A stretch of DNA of 64,000 bases from contig NC_063167.1 in the NCBI RefSeq assembly GCF_023159225.1, positions 19,099,360 through 19,163,359 of the forward strand. Reading direction: 5' to 3'. Made by a program: the position numbers and the translations under genes. Below are positions 1 to 14,110 of this stretch, piece after piece (the first letter of the stretch is position 1; each line of letters begins with the position of its first letter). The notes under the pieces were generated by a model. It made no database searches. It was not told the origin of the DNA and saw only the letters and a program-made list of their open reading frames with translations. Source of the DNA: Perognathus longimembris pacificus (Eukaryota > Chordata > Mammalia > Rodentia > Heteromyidae).

Positions 1-332
1 ATTCTGAGACATTCTGCCATAATGAAAAGATGTGGGGAAAATGTAACAGATAAGGCTTATAAAGTGGGTTCCCACTTGGGCCTGACTCCATAATTACTAG
101 CCTATGAACCCTGAGGAATACTTCAGCATCTTAGCAGCTGCAAGCTAGTGTATTTAAAAGAACCCAATGTGAAGGTCCATTCAGAATCTCTCTTTAAAAA
201 AAAAAAAACAAAAAACACATGGGTAAGTCATTTTTCCAAAAGGCATTATTTACATGTATTCTGGCACACTCTTTAAAAAAAAAAAAAAACAGAACTATTC
301 CTTTTTTTCCATCTTTAAAGATGGAAATAAGG

Positions 333-574
333 GGGCTGGGAATGTGGCCTAGTGGCAAGAGTACTTGCCTCATATATATGAAAAGCCCTGGGCTCGATTC
401 CCTAGTACCACATGTATAGAAAATGGCCAGAAGTGGCACTGTGGTTCAAGTGGCAGAGTGTTAACCTTGAGCAAAATGAAGCCAGGGACAGTGCTCAGGC
501 CCTGAGTCCAAGGTGAAGGAAAGAAGGAGAGAGGGAGGGAGGGAGGGAGGGAAGGAGGGAGGCAGGAAGGGATA
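333..574 (+). mobile_element. IDL-Geo SINE with (GGGA)n tail
   Basis: It is flanked by GAAATAAGGG on both sides. The tail has become a GGGA/GGAA tract (517-570). Confidence 0.9.
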
Positions 575-584
575 GAAATAAGGG

Positions 585-1258
585 CAGCCTCTAAGAATCT
601 CAGACCCAAATAATAAATTTTAAAGACTTTATAAAGTTTATTATCTTTGACTTACAGATGGAAAGAAGCTAAGACCAAAAATAATGAACAAGCAATAACT
701 TCAAGGCTCTGTCTGGTCCATTTCTAAGGCTCTATCCCATCAAGTTTTACCTTTCTTAGAGTTACTGGCTTCTCCAAGTCACTATCAAATTCCTTACTAT
801 ACAACAATTCTACTGTGTCACCCTTAGGGTAGAATTCCTACACAATATCTAATGAGAACCTGTAGCTACAACTTAAATAAATCTCACCTTATTCTAGTTC
901 AAGTGAATAAGGCAACATTGTTACCATTCTATGTAATGGAACACTATCCAAATTTGCTTTAACTATAGTTACAAACAGGGTTTGCTTTTTCCTAAAAGGT
1001 GAAGGATCATATTATAACTAAATGCATTTCATTTATATCAGAATTGAGATGTTTCACCTTAAAAACATAAAATATTAAGGCATGGGGGAGGGAAGGCCCA
1101 TTGTTTTAAAACTCAGAAAATCAACTTTTAGAATAAGGTACCCTTCTGCAAAAACTCTCAAAAGTACTTTTCAATTAGAATTCCTCATGTAAAAACTTAT
1201 GTTTTTGAGGAAATGGACAATAACACTGCTCTTTACAGGTAATTTTTACAAGTGAAAA
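585..1258. other. intron 3 sequence, nothing recognised
   Basis: This is AT-rich unique sequence with no repeat, exon or RNA gene that I can identify. Confidence 0.6.
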
Positions 1259-1259
1259 A

Positions 1260-2145
1260 TGCCAGGAACCAGTGGCCTATCTGTAATCCTAGCTAATTAA
1301 GAGGCTGCGATATAAGTATGTAGTTTAAGATAGTCCAGGAAATGCTTATCTCCAATTAACCACCAGAACACCAAAAGCCGAGCAGTGGCTCAAGTGGTAG
1401 TGCACAAGGCTTGAACAAAAAAGCTAAGGGACAGCAACTAGGTCCTAAAATCAAGCCCGATTATTGGCACACACTTACAGTTAGAAAAAATAATTCCGGC
1501 AAGATCATTCACCAAACCAATGTAGATAGACATGGTCCAGAAACCCATGGTCTTCCTCTGTACTAAGCCTTTTTGCTGAACTACAGAGATACTCTTAAAG
1601 ACAGAATACACAGCCTAATCTTTCCATGGAAAATAAAAGCTGCACAAGACTTTAAAATATTTAGGCCTTTGAAAAAGTTAAAGGAAAGAAAACCAGCAAG
1701 GAAAGTGGACAAAATAATTTAAAACATTTTATGTCAATTTTTAAAGAAGGAGGTACGTAAAAATTACTTGTACTGTGAACCCTTTAGCTAAAAATAACTA
1801 TACTTCAGACACCAGCAAGATTTTGAGTATGCTAATTTAAGTAGCCAGTTCTTAGCAAGATTTCTACTAAGAAATGTTGTAGGGCACTAATCCTAATGAT
1901 TCAGGAGATTTGAGGATGGCAATTCAAAGCCAGCCTGGGCTGGACTCTTATCCCCAATTAGCCATCAGAAAGCCAGAAGTGGTAGAGATGAGAGGGAAAA
2001 TCTGGAGAAAAATGAGGGGAGAGATGATGTTGTCCAAAAGGAAATGTACTCTACCTCACTTATGTAACAGTAACCCGTATGTACATCCAGTGAGCAAAAG
2101 TATCAGGTAATGAATTCAAGTCCCAGTCTCAGACCAATACAAGAA
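1260..2145 (+). mobile_element. two B1-dID SINEs (1,260-1,480; 1,881-2,145)
   Basis: Both are diverged copies. The second is interrupted by an L1 3' end. Unique intron lies between them. Confidence 0.75.
1984..2088 (+). mobile_element. L1 3'-end fragment inside a SINE
   Basis: The sequence GTCCAAAAGGAAATGTACTC followed by TTATGTAACAGTAACCC resembles the rodent L1 3' end. It splits a B1-dID copy (1,881-1,983 and 2,089-2,145). Confidence 0.6.
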
Positions 2146-2311
2146 ATAGAAAATTTACTAGATATCAATTAATCTCAAAGGAACCATTCTCTCTTTAAAT
2201 TCTAAATGCTCATTCATTATTGTACATGTTGCTTATCTAATGAAGAATCACATACGTGTGTATACACACACACATACATGCACACACACATCAAATAACC
2301 ATAATAAAAAT

Positions 2312-3205
2312 AGCCAGGCACCACTGGCCCACACCTGTAATCCTAACTACTCAGGAGGCTGAGATCTGAGGATCATGTTGGAAGCCAGCCTCAGTAGAAA
2401 AGTCTGTGAGATTCTTAGCTCCAATAAACTACTCAGAAAAGACCAGAAGTGGCACTGTGGATCCAATCATAGAGCACTAGCCTCAAGCACAAAGGAGCTA
2501 AGGAACAGCGCCCAGACCTTAAGTTTAAGGCATAGGACTGGCAAAAAAATAATAATAAAATAAGTAAATAAATAAAATAAAGGCCCATACAATTTGCTTT
2601 TTAACTGATAGTGTTTATATTAAATATTAATATACACAATTCCTCTATATACAAAGCCCTCCTAGAGATAATTTCTTACTAGTTAAAATTAATGATTCAA
2701 TTAGAAGTTAACATATAGGTGTTTTAAAAATCTCCCTATGGGGCTAGGAATATGGCTTAATGGTAGAGTGCTTGTCTAGCATGCATGAAGCCCAGGGCTC
2801 AATTCCTCAGCACCACATATACAGAAAAAGCTGGCAGTGGCACTGTGGCTCAAGTGGTAGAGTGCTGTCCTTGAGCAAAAAGAAGCCAGGGACAGTGCTC
2901 AGGCCCTGAGTTCAAGCCCAGGACTGACCAAAGAAAAGAAAAAAGAAAATCTCCCTATGTGTTGCAAAGTGCTGGTGGCTCCCGCCTGTAATCCTAGCTA
3001 CCCAAGAGACTGAGATCTGAGGATCACGGTTCAAAACCAATCTGGGCAAAAAAGTCTATGAGACTCTTATATTCAATTAACAACCAAAAAAAAATGGAAG
3101 TAGAGCTATGGCTCAAGTGGCAGAGTACTAAGGCTTGAACAAAAATAGCTCAGGGACAGTGCACAGGCCCTGAGTTTAAGCCTCACAACAACAAAAAACA
3201 ATCAT
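2312..3205 (+). mobile_element. SINE cluster: B1-dID 2,312-2,550; IDL-Geo 2,738-2,945; B1-dID 2,960-3,205
   Basis: The first copy ends in an AATAAAATAA tail. The IDL-Geo ID half carries a TAGCATGCATGAAGCCC variant, a form shared by many older copies in the window. Confidence 0.85.
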
Positions 3206-3985
3206 TGAAATGGGAGACAGTAAATATAGTTGCTCCTTCTGTAATTAATGGCTAACAAATCTTTATTTTCTTTTCAAACTTTGCTCCAGAAATTAAGTCT
3301 TGTACCCAATAACCATACATAAGTTTATTGGAACACATACTGCTTCAATTATTACTAGGCAGGCACAGTCAACTGTGGATCACTACCAATCATCTCTTAA
3401 AATGTATGAATATTCCCTGTGGGTCAAGTGGTAGTTCAAAACCCAGGACTGGTGTTAAAATTTATTTAAAAAAAAAAAAAAAAGGTAAGAACACAGATGT
3501 TACGTAGGACATTGGACTCTGTGACAATATCATTCAGAAAAGTTGGAGGCAAAATCTTGTAACTAAATAATAATCTTAGTATCAAAACACCAGAAGAGTT
3601 TAACTCTAATCTCTAACCACAAATAAACTTGGAAGAACCTTAAAACTTACTACCACATAGTATCTGGATCAAATACTGGCTAAATTGTAGAACAAACATA
3701 TCTAAAGGATAAATATACAGTAAGTGTCCCTTCTCTGGAACATTAAAAGATATAGGAGTTTTTAAATACTAGACATAAAACAAATGTAACGAAAGAGAAA
3801 ACCTAAGGTTATTCTCTAGTATGAGAGACACAAGTAAATGTGTCATGTGTTAATCTGTGACATCTTAAGTAATTCACTCAAACTGTATATTCTGTCTGTC
3901 ATCAATCATGCTATTGCCAACAACTAGAATCACCAGAGGTCATCTGCAATTTAAACAAGAGTAAACTCCTTCAACAATGGTTAGT

Positions 3986-4185
3986 CGGGCTGGGAATATA
4001 GCCTAGTGGTATAGTGCTAGTTTCGTATATATGAAGCCCTGGGTTCGATTCCTTAGCACCACATATAGAAAAGGCCAGAAGTGGCGCTGTGGCTCAAGTG
4101 ATAGAGTGCTAGCCTTGAGCAAAAGGAAGCCAGGGACAGTGCTCAGGCCCTGAGTTCAAGCCCCAGGACTGGCAAAAAAAAAAGG
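3986..4185 (+). mobile_element. IDL-Geo SINE in intron 3
   Basis: It is flanked by GGTTAGTC and GGTTAGTC and ends with a pure A10 tail. It lies about 590 bp downstream of PUM1 exon 3. Confidence 0.9.
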
Positions 4186-4189
4186 TTAG

Positions 4190-4847
<658 letters not shown>

Positions 4848-4851
4848 CTAG

Positions 4852-5510
4852 TATTCAGAATAAAGGAAGGAAAAACTTCAAGTCAGTATCTCAAATTATA
4901 TACACATTACACGCAACTAAAAAGTTTCTATTTACTCTTAATATCCACAAAGACAATAACAAAAACCAAGTAACTGAGATTAAACATTCACTTACCTCTA
5001 ACCATCAGGGTTCAGCAATGATCCCTGCTTTATCCCCTCCCATTTCCTTTTATTTTAAAAAATGAAAAGAAACAACCATATGAAAATTATGCTATCCATT
5101 TTTTCATGCATTTTAATAAGTAAACATCAATAAGCTGCAGAGCAATGATGTTCGGAGATGATTATGTAAGCTACATCCGGCTAATAAGTGAAAATTTAAC
5201 ATTGTTATAGTCAAAATGTGATTAAGTACAAACAAGAACTTTTCTGACCCAACACACTACATAACATACATCCCAGCATTCTTCCAGAGGAGAAAATGTC
5301 TAGGTGCTCCCCAAACCACCAGCCAGTAAAAAAGTAATAGAGCTTGTCACAAGAAACCTTTCAAACCTTTCCAATCACTTGATATATTCCTATCTACATC
5401 ATAAGAATTTCATTAAGCTTCCATTTACTCAGCTCGAAAGTCATTAGTAAAAGATCCATAATAGCATCAAGGGTTTTTAAAATGTGAAGTACATTATTCA
5501 AAACAGTTAT
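4852..5510. other. unique intron 2 sequence upstream of exon 3
   Basis: SINE-free. It contains the exon 3 acceptor region and nothing else recognised. Confidence 0.6.
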
Positions 5511-5511
5511 A

Positions 5512-6195
5512 ATTTGCAGAACACTGGTGGCTCACACCAAAATCTCAGGAGGCTGAGATCTGAGAATCCTGGTTTGAAGCCAGCCTAGGAAGACTAATCC
5601 AAGACTCTTAATCTAATTAAACAGGAAAAAGTCAGAAGTGGACATGGGGCTCAAATGGTCAAACATTACCTGTGAGGGAAAAAAAAAAAAAAAAAAACTA
5701 GGCAAGAAAATTAATTCAAGCCAGGCATGGTAGTTTATCCCTGCAATTCCAGCAGGAGATTAAGGCAGGAGGACTGCAAATTCTAGACCAGCCTGTGCCA
5801 TTTAGCAAAAAAACTGTCTGAAAGTAATTTTTTCTTAAATTAGGCTAAAATTCAGTTATCTGGGTACAAACAGTTATTGTGGCACAACAATTTCAAAAGG
5901 CCTTGAAATAGAAATTATGATTATGGAAGTAAATGCACTGGAATAGGTTCACAAAAATAAAAAATAAATAATCAGAGCTGATGGCTCACACCTATAATCC
6001 TAGCTACTCAGGAAGCTAACATCTGAGGATCCTCAATTCAAAGTCAGCCCAGGCAGGAAAAATCCTTAAGATTCATCACCAGTGAACTACCAAAAAGCTG
6101 AAAGTGAAGTTCAAATGGTAGAGCATTAGGGAAAAAAGCTCAGAGACAGTGACCAAGCCCTGAATTCAAGCCCCAGGACCAGGAAAAAAAGAGGG
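5512..6195 (+). mobile_element. B1-dID SINEs 5,512-5,700 and 5,970-6,195, B1-like monomer 5,715-5,830
   Basis: The middle copy has only the B1-like half (CCAGGCATGGTAG to GACCAGCCTGTGCC) with no right monomer. Confidence 0.75.
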
Positions 6196-6601
6196 AGGTG
6201 GGGGTGGGGAGAAGAACAGGCTATTAGGTACAAAGTTTGCAATGTCATATGAAACAATTTTTGTCCTTCAGGATAGCATGAACGTTTACAAAATCGGTAT
6301 CTGCTTTCTTCTTTGATTCTAATCTAGACATTTCTTGAAAACCCAAAACTCCACAAGCTCAGTTTCAATCAGGAATATTACAAATTCTATTTATATTTCC
6401 CTAAGGAAACTAAGTAGAACTAAATAAAGGCAGCAAACATGCATTATTCATATTTATGTAATTGCCACTGTAATCTCACCATGATTGCTCCCATTTAGCA
6501 GACTGAACCTTTAAGAAATGCCTTCTTCAATCACTGTCAACTGACAGGAAACCAATACTCAGAGCACCTAAATGGCATTGCCACGATCTTAATCTGATTT
6601 T

Positions 6602-7168
6602 TTGGGGGGTGGGGGGGTCAGTCCTGGGGCTTGAACTTAAGGCCTAGGCACTGTCCCTGAGCTCTTTCTGCTCAAGGCTGGTGCTCCACCACTTTAAGCC
6701 ACAGCGTCCCTTCTGGTTTTCTGGCGGCTAACTGGAGACCTGAGTCTCATAGACTTTCCTTCCCTGGCCTGGCTTTGAAACATATTCCTCAGATCTCAGC
6801 CTCCTGAGTAGCTAGGATTACAGGCATTGAGCCTTCCTCTATCACTAAATAGCCTCCATGGCGCTGCAAGAAGTTCCCATCCCCAGTATTCTAGTGGTAA
6901 GCTTTGATGACTGTGCTTTTTGCATTTATTTCTTATTATCTCCTCTCCTAGCATTTTCTTTTTTTTTTTTTTTTTGGCCAGTCCTGGGCCTTGGACTCAG
7001 GGCCTGAGCACTGTCCCTGGCTTCCTTTTGCTCAAGGCTAGCACTCTTGCCACTTGAGCCACAGCGCCACTTCTGGCCGTTTTCTGTATATGTGGTGCTG
7101 GGGAATCGAACCCAGGGTCTCATGTATACGAGGCAGGCTCTCTTGCCACTAGGCCATATCCCCAGCCT
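6602..7168 (-). mobile_element. B1-dID (6,602-6,833) and IDL-Geo (6,955-7,168), reverse
   Basis: The IDL-Geo copy is flanked by CTCCTAGCATTTTCT repeats and is well preserved, so it is relatively young. Confidence 0.88.
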
Positions 7169-7540
7169 CTCCTAGCATTTTCTATTCCTTTCAAGGTATC
7201 TTCCCATCATCTATCTTTCTCTCCTTCCACTTATTTGCTCTCAAATCACTCTTAGGTCTCCTCACCCTCTTCTTTCTCCTTTCCTTCCAGATGCCCTCTG
7301 CCTCACTACACCATCAGCCACTCTTGTGTTCTCCATCTGCCTACTATAGTGAAATGTTGAGACAAGAGCCCAAGTTCAAGCCCCAAAATGGGGGGTGGGG
7401 GGAGGACAATACTCATATTCCAGGACAGTGAATACAGTTCTAGTATATATACATGAAGGGGGAGGGGTAGAATACCTTGACAAAGCCCTATTTATCAATA
7501 CTATATTCTTCACAGTTTTCTCATCTATAAAACTATCAGC

Positions 7541-7745
7541 CAGGCTGGGGATATGGCCTAGTGGCAAGAGTGCCTGCCTCATATACATGAGGCCCTGGGT
7601 TCGATTCCCCAGCACCACATATACACAAAATGGCCAGAAGTGGCGCTGTGGCTCAAGTGGCAGAGTGCTAGCCTTGAGCAAAAAGAAGCCAGGGACAGTG
7701 CTCAGGCCCTGAGTCCAAGCTCCAGGACTGGCCAAAAAAAATCAA
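7541..7745 (+). mobile_element. IDL-Geo SINE
   Basis: It is flanked by AAAACTATCAGCCA repeats. The reading frames through it on both strands are SINE sequence, not genes. Confidence 0.9.
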
Positions 7746-8014
7746 AAAACTATCAGCCATTTCACAAATGATTGATGATTGAGACAAAATGCCTAATACT
7801 TAAGCACTTATTCAACATTATCCATCTCCTACACTGTTCTCTATAAAGTATTCAAATATCTCCAGTCAATCATTCTTTATCATCAAAGGGCAATTTCTGG
7901 TCAGCCTTTCTACAGAGGGAGAGATGATACTCTACTATCTGCTTTACTATTTCATTTACAACATTTAGAATATCAAGATTACTTTAAAAAGTCCAGTTGC
8001 TAAAGCAAAGCATT

Positions 8015-8490
8015 TCAACAGATGCCAGTGGCCTACACCTATAATGCTTGCTACCAAGGAAGCTGAAATCTGAGGATCATAGTTCAAAGTCAGCCCAAGC
8101 AGAAAGGTCCATGACTCTTTCCTCCAACTAACCCCAGAAAAGCCAGAAGTGGAGCTGTGGCACTCAAATGGCACAACACTAGCCCTGAGAAAAAAAGCTC
8201 AGGGACAGTGACCAAGCTGTGTTCAAGCCCTACTGTTAGTTTACTTGCACACGAAAGTGCATGCACGCATACACGCATGCGCGCGTGCACACACACACAA
8301 TTTTTTAAATTAAAAAAAAATCCTAGCTACTCAGGAGGCTACAGTCTAAGGATCATAGTTCAAAGCCAGCCTACCCAGGAAAGTCTGTAAGTGGTGCTGT
8401 GGCTCAAGTGGGAGAGCACTAAATTCAGCACAAAGAGGCTCAGGGGTAGCCCCCAGGCCCCGAGTTCAAGCCCCAGGACAAAATAAAAAT
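8015..8490 (+). mobile_element. two B1-dID SINEs split by a CA/GC-alternating tract
   Basis: Copies at 8,015-8,235 and 8,315-8,490. Between them, 8,245-8,300 is alternating purine-pyrimidine (ACGCATGCGCGCGTGCACAC), a sequence type able to adopt Z-DNA. Confidence 0.8.
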
Positions 8491-8729
8491 TATAATTAAA
8501 GAGCATTTTGCCTACATCCATTTTTTTTTCTCAATTCTAAGCCAAATCACCAGTTCAGTGAAACTCCTACTTAGAAACCCTCTTCTAGTAATGAAATCCT
8601 CCCTGTAAAATGTTTAAAAACTTTCAAAAAATAATCACTGGCTCAAACCCATGATCTTTTACTTACCTTTTTTATTTCCTTTGTCATTTTAGTTATCATT
8701 TGGGAAGATCTCCTAAAAATTCCTTCAAT

Positions 8730-8815
8730 CTGGGCTATGGATATGGTTCAAATGGTAGAGCACCTAACTAACAAACAGGATGTCCCTAAGTTCAAACCCC
8801 AATACCACCAAAAAT
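8730..8815 (+). mobile_element. single ID monomer
   Basis: GGGCTATGGATATGGTTCAAATGGTAGAGC through CCCCAATACCACC without a Geo half. It is an older ID-like insertion. Confidence 0.65.
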
Positions 8816-8904
8816 AAATCAAATAAAATTCCTTCATTCCTTGAACATTCTAGTATGGTCTCCTGATTCTTTCCCCAGCTCTCTAGGTTCTTTTCTTTTT
8901 CTTG

Positions 8905-9320
8905 TTTTTGGCCATCCTGGGGCTTGGACTCCAGGCCTGAGCACTGTCCCTGGCTTCTTTTTGCCCAAGGCTAGCACTCTACCTCTTGAGCCACAGCACC
9001 ACTTCTGGCTTCATCTGTTTATATGGTGCGGAGGAATCCAGGGCTTCATGCATGCAAGGCAAGCACTCTACCACTAAGCCACATTCCCAGCCGCTCTAGA
9101 TTTTTTGTTTATTTGTTTTGTTTTTGTTGCCAGTCCTGGGGCATGGACTCAGGGCCTGAGCACTGTCCCTGGCTGCTTTTTGCTCAAGGCTAGCACTCTA
9201 CCACTTGAGTCACAGCACCACTTCTGGCTTTTATCTATATATGTGGTGCTGAGGAATCGAACCCAGGGCTTCATGTATACGAGACGAACATTTTACCACT
9301 AGGCCATCTTCCCAGCCCCT
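8905..9320 (-). mobile_element. two IDL-Geo SINEs in tandem, reverse (8,905-9,094; 9,118-9,320)
   Basis: The second sits beside the first with CTCTAGATTTTTT on both sides, a likely target duplication at the first copy's edge. Confidence 0.88.
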
Positions 9321-9387
9321 CCCTCTAGATTTTTTTAAAAATCTTCCTTTCTACCCAGCCTATTCTATAGTCCAAAGAAAAAGAAAC

Positions 9388-9895
9388 AGCTGGGTGCTGA
9401 TGGCTCAGGCGTGTAATCTTAAATACTCGGGAGTCTGAGATCTGAGGATGTTCGTTCAAAGACAGCTGCAGCAGGAAAGTCTGTGAGACTCTTATCTCCA
9501 CAATTAACCACTAAAAGCTGCAAGAGGAGAATCACAGTTCAGGGCCAGTCCAGGCACATATATCCCAGAACTGGAGGTACTTGCTCAAGGAGTAGAATGG
9601 CAGTATGGGTCAAGTATAACCTGCTAAGAAAAGCAGAAAGTAGCAGTCAACATAGAAACAGGAAAAACTGACAAGCAGCAATGCTCCTATAATCCCAGCT
9701 ACTTAGGAGGCTGAGATCTGAGGATGACAGCCAGCCTGAGCAGGAAAAGTCCTTGAGACTCCAATTAGCCACCAAAAAGTCAGAAATGAGCTGTTGGCTC
9801 AAGTGGTAAAAAATGCTAGTCTTAAGCAAAAGGAGGAGAGAGAGAAAGAAATGAGGGAGAGTGCCCGGCCCCGAGTGCAGGCCCCAGGGCACAAA
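9388..9895 (+). mobile_element. two B1-dID SINEs (9,388-9,670; 9,675-9,895)
   Basis: The first is rearranged in its centre (extra GCAAGAGGAGAATCACAGTTC block). The second lacks the usual CACACC start. Confidence 0.7.
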
Positions 9896-10429
9896 TTCTA
9901 TTTTATTCCTGAAAATAGCATATGCTCTATGATGCCCCTGTGAGTTCCTATATTTTCATTAAATGTCCTCAATCTTTACTAAAATAGAATTCTAACTAAA
10001 ATAGATGTCTGTACCTTAAGACTAAAGTTGCCTCCACTAGAATATTTATTCCTCACAAAGGTAGGCTTTTCATTTACACACCTACTTCTGCTTCCCTGGA
10101 GGATTTTCCAGTATGCAAGCCTAGATAATGATGTTTCCAATTCACTAACACAAAGCCAAAATAATAAGCAAAAGAGCTTATTGGTGCAAAGAACCATTAT
10201 GGGAAGGAGATAGCAGTTGGGGGAGAATCAGGCAAAACAGGAGAAATATAAGCAATGAGAGGAGGAAATAACAAAGAGGCTTAACCAAGGTGCATGAAGC
10301 TATGGGGGTAGGGGAAGAAACATACATGGAAAAAGAGAAGATATTGAACCTAGTTTGAACTTAATTATAGTGAAAGATCTATTATCTTTAAAATATATTC
10401 TATTCCATAATGCTGTTAACTATGACAAA

Positions 10430-10982
10430 AGCCAGTGGCTCACACCTATAACCTTAGCTACTCAGGAGGCTGAGACCTGAGGATGGCAGTTCAAAGTCAG
10501 ACTAGGTAGGACAATCCATGAGACACTTATCTCTAAATAAACTACTCAGAAAAGGCCACAAGTGGCACTGTGGCTCAAGTGGCAGAGCACTAGCCTTCAG
10601 CACAAAAAGGCTCAGGGACAGTACCTACACCCCTAAGTTCAAGCCCCAGGACTGGAAAAAAAGAAAAAAAGAAAAAAAAGAAGCAATGACAATATTACTT
10701 CTTATGCCAGAACCTGTCCTATAAATGCTTTATGAGCCTAGAGCCGGTGGCTCATGCCTGTAATCCTAGCTACTCAGGAGACTGAGACCTGAGGATCACA
10801 GTTCAAAGCCAGCATGGGCAGAAAAGTCTGAGATTCTTATCTCTAATAAACTACTCAGAAAAGCCTGAAGTGGTGCTGTAGCTCAAGTGGTAGAGAGCTA
10901 ACCTTGAGCACACAAAGGCTAAGGGACAATGCCCAAGCCCTGAGTTCAAGCCCCAAGAACCCTCAAAAAAAAAAAAAAAAGG
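10430..10982 (+). mobile_element. two B1-dID SINEs (10,430-10,680; 10,737-10,982)
   Basis: Near full-length neighbours in the same orientation with A-rich tails. Confidence 0.85.
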
Positions 10983-11125
10983 TGCTTTATGAACTCTCTA
11001 ATCACACCAAAAAAAAGTAATATTATCCCCATTTTGCAAGAAATTATTCCAGTCCTTAAATGTAATGCAATAAACAAAATTATTTCCTAGCTACTAGAAG
11101 AAAGAACACTGAGAAAAAAACTGGG

Positions 11126-11326
11126 AGGGCTGGGAATATGGCTTAGTGGTAGAGTGCTTGCCTCGCATGCACGAAACCCTGGGTCCAATTCCTCAGTGCC
11201 ACATAAACAGAAAAAGGCAGAAGTGGAGCTGTGGCTCCAGTGGTAGTGGTAGCCTTGAGCAAAAGAAGCTCAGGGACAGTGCCTAGACTCTGAGTTCAAG
11301 GCCCAGGACTGGCAAAAAAAGAAGAA
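11126..11326 (+). mobile_element. IDL-Geo SINE
   Basis: An older copy with a shortened centre (GTGGTAGTGGTAGCC). Confidence 0.85.
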
Positions 11327-11540
11327 AACTAGGTGTAGTAATCACAAATAGATCACTAATAACAAAACAAAACTTGGTTTCTAGACTGAAAAGGTACACA
11401 TTATTGCATCTCATAGATTGGAAACTGAGGTTCAGACAAGTGACTTATTCAAAGACAAAGTCAATAAAGATTGAAAGTGGAATTCACACAAGTTTCTTTT
11501 TAACTTTTGCTACTCACTAAAAAAGCAAGTGTAAACTAGG

Positions 11541-11970
11541 TGCCCGCCAGTGGCTCACACCTGTAATCCTAGCTACTCAGAAGTCTGAGATCTGAGGATC
11601 ATGGTTCGAAGCCAGCCCAGGCCCTCCTGAGACTCTTATCTCCAATTATCCACTCAAAAAATGGAAGTGGTGGGGGCTGGGGATATGGCCTAGTGGCAAG
11701 AGTGCCTGCCTCGTATACGTGAGGCCCTGGGTTCGATTCTCCAGCACCACATATACAGAAAACGGCCAGAAGTGGCGCTGTGGCTTAAGTGGCAGAGTGC
11801 TAGCTTTGAGCAAAAAGAAGCCAGGGACAGTGCTCAGGCCCTGAGTCCAAGCCCCAGGACTGGCCAAAAAATAAAAATGGAAGTGGTGCTGTGACTCAAA
11901 GTGGCAGAGCACTAGCCTTGAGCAAAAGAGCTCAGGGACTGTACCCAGGCCCTGAGTTCAAGCCCCACAA
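11541..11970 (+). mobile_element. B1-dID SINE with nested IDL-Geo (11,671-11,872)
   Basis: The IDL-Geo insert is flanked by ATGGAAGTGGTG repeats that belong to the host, so B1-dID is the older of the two. Confidence 0.92.
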
Positions 11971-12344
11971 CCAACCAAAATAAATGTATATATGTATGTG
12001 TATGTATGTATACACACACCTATCTTCACCACATCTGAACTTAAAAAGCTGTTATTCCAACAAATGTTTGCAATATTATTATTTTCTTACTCCCATGATT
12101 CACAGGAAAAAATGAAGTTCTAACAAACACTAGAATTAAGTTAAACTTCCATTTTTATTACTCATCACTGAAAATTGTGAGCACTTTAGCTAAACAAATA
12201 TAAACTATTAATGCTGCAGATGTTTGATGGCATTCTGCTAAGATGGTTAATGGATTCAAGTAATAAACTACAATTCAGTTATTTTAATTATTAATGCTAC
12301 CAGATACCAGAGCATATACAACAAGACTGTATGTACAAACATAC

Positions 12345-12770
12345 AGCTGAGTGGTAATCAAGAGGCTAAGATTTGAGGATAGTAGTTTGAAGTCAGCTAG
12401 GGGGCTGGGAATATGGCTTAGTGGTAGAGTGCTTTCCTTGCATGCATGAAGCCCTGGGTTCAATTCCTCAGCACCACATAAATAGAAAAGGCCAGACATG
12501 GCACTATGGCTCATGTGGTACAGTGCTAGCCTTGAGCAAAAAGAAGCCAGGGACAGTGCTCAGGCCCTGAGTTCAAGCCCCAGGACTGGCAAAAAAAAAA
12601 AAAAGAACAAAGTCAGCTGGGACAGAAAAGTCCATTTCGAAGATATATACTAGCATATCTCCAATTAACCAACAAAAAGCCAGAAGTGGAGGTGTGGCTC
12701 AAGGGGTAGAATGTTAACCTTGAGGGAAAAAGCCTGAAACCCTAAAGGCCCAAACCTGCTCCAAAAATAG
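12345..12770 (+). mobile_element. B1-dID SINE with nested IDL-Geo (12,399-12,607)
   Basis: Host sequence AAGTCAGCT is repeated on both sides of the insert. Confidence 0.88.
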
Positions 12771-12954
12771 AAATTAATCTTGAAAATGTTTTAGGCTGAA
12801 ACAGTATGGTACTGTTTCCCAATATATAAACACTTCCAGTGATATATATGGAAATAGAAACAGGGTAAATAGTTGACAAATTAAGGAAAGTAAGCCTTAT
12901 TTCTAAAGTCCTTTCTCTTCATCTATCTGTAATACTGTTTTAAGAAACACAGGG

Positions 12955-13452
12955 CTAGCTGGTCCCCAGTGGCTCACACCTGTAATCCTAGCTATTCAGA
13001 AGGCTGAGATACAGGATCTATCATAGTCCCAAGCCAGCCTGAGATTCTTATCTCCAATTAACCACCAGAAAAGTGTGAAATGGAGCATGGCTTAAAGTAG
13101 CAAAGCACTAGCCTTGAGTGAAACCACTCAGGGACAGAGTCCAGGCCCTGAGTTCAAGCCCCATGACTGATATGAAAGTGGTAGAGCACTTGACCGGCAA
13201 GTGTGGGGCCCTAAGTTCAACTATCAGTACCACAGGGGGGAAAAATGTCACAATGAGCTGGGAATGAGGCTTAGTTGTAGAGTGCTTGCCTAGCATGCAA
13301 GAAGCTCTGGGTTGAATTCCTCAGTACCACATAAGTAGAAAAGGCCAAAAGTGGTGCTCAAGTGTTAGTGATAACCTGGGGGGGGGGGGGGGGAGCTCAG
13401 GGAGAGACTAATCTCTTAGTTCAAGCCCCAGGACTAGTAAAAAAAAAAAAGT
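12955..13452 (+). mobile_element. B1-dID (12,955-13,170), ID fragment (13,172-13,237), IDL-Geo (13,255-13,452)
   Basis: The IDL-Geo copy carries a 17-base G run (13,378-13,394) in its Geo half where TTGAGCAAAAG is expected. Confidence 0.8.
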
Positions 13453-13454
13453 AC

Positions 13455-14105
13455 AAAATCAGAGCTGATAAAACTCCTTAAAGGTTCTTTATGCTAGCCC
13501 TCCAATAAAGAAAGACTTAACTCCTGCAAGCCCAACCCTCACAGGGTTCTTCTACATTCTGTTACACAATATACCTTTATCAATTCAAAATGACATCTTG
13601 CTATTCTTCAAAATAAATATACTCCACTGAATATATCTCTTCAATATACCCGCTTGTCATTTCTAAGTTACATACTATTTGCCAGGTGCTGAAAATAAAA
13701 GGCTACAAGATTTTGTCCCTCACCAAGGTGCCCAAGAGAATCATCAGGGACTGATACATAAAACAATACACCAACTCTGATTCATTACTGGAGATTTCCA
13801 TTAGTCTGTTTGGACTCAAGCCCAACAATCTGCTTATTGAAACAGCTTGCTAGAACCCACTGGTAAAAGGTAAATATTCCATCCTACCACAATGACTACA
13901 TGCTTCAATAAAATGTATACCAAGTACAACAGTGGCACCAAAGGAGGACAGCCAAAAGGGGGAGTGTTTACCAGAGCACACAGATTATGAATTCAAGACA
14001 GCCCATCCCCCAACCCCAGCACACAAAATTAAGTAATTACTTAAACAAAGGACAACTTTAATTGAAGCTTAAAAGGTAAGGAGATAGCCAGGTTAGTAAG
14101 AAGTG
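13455..14105. other. unique intron 2 sequence
   Basis: No repeat or exon recognised. Confidence 0.55.
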
Positions 14106-14110
14106 AAGAG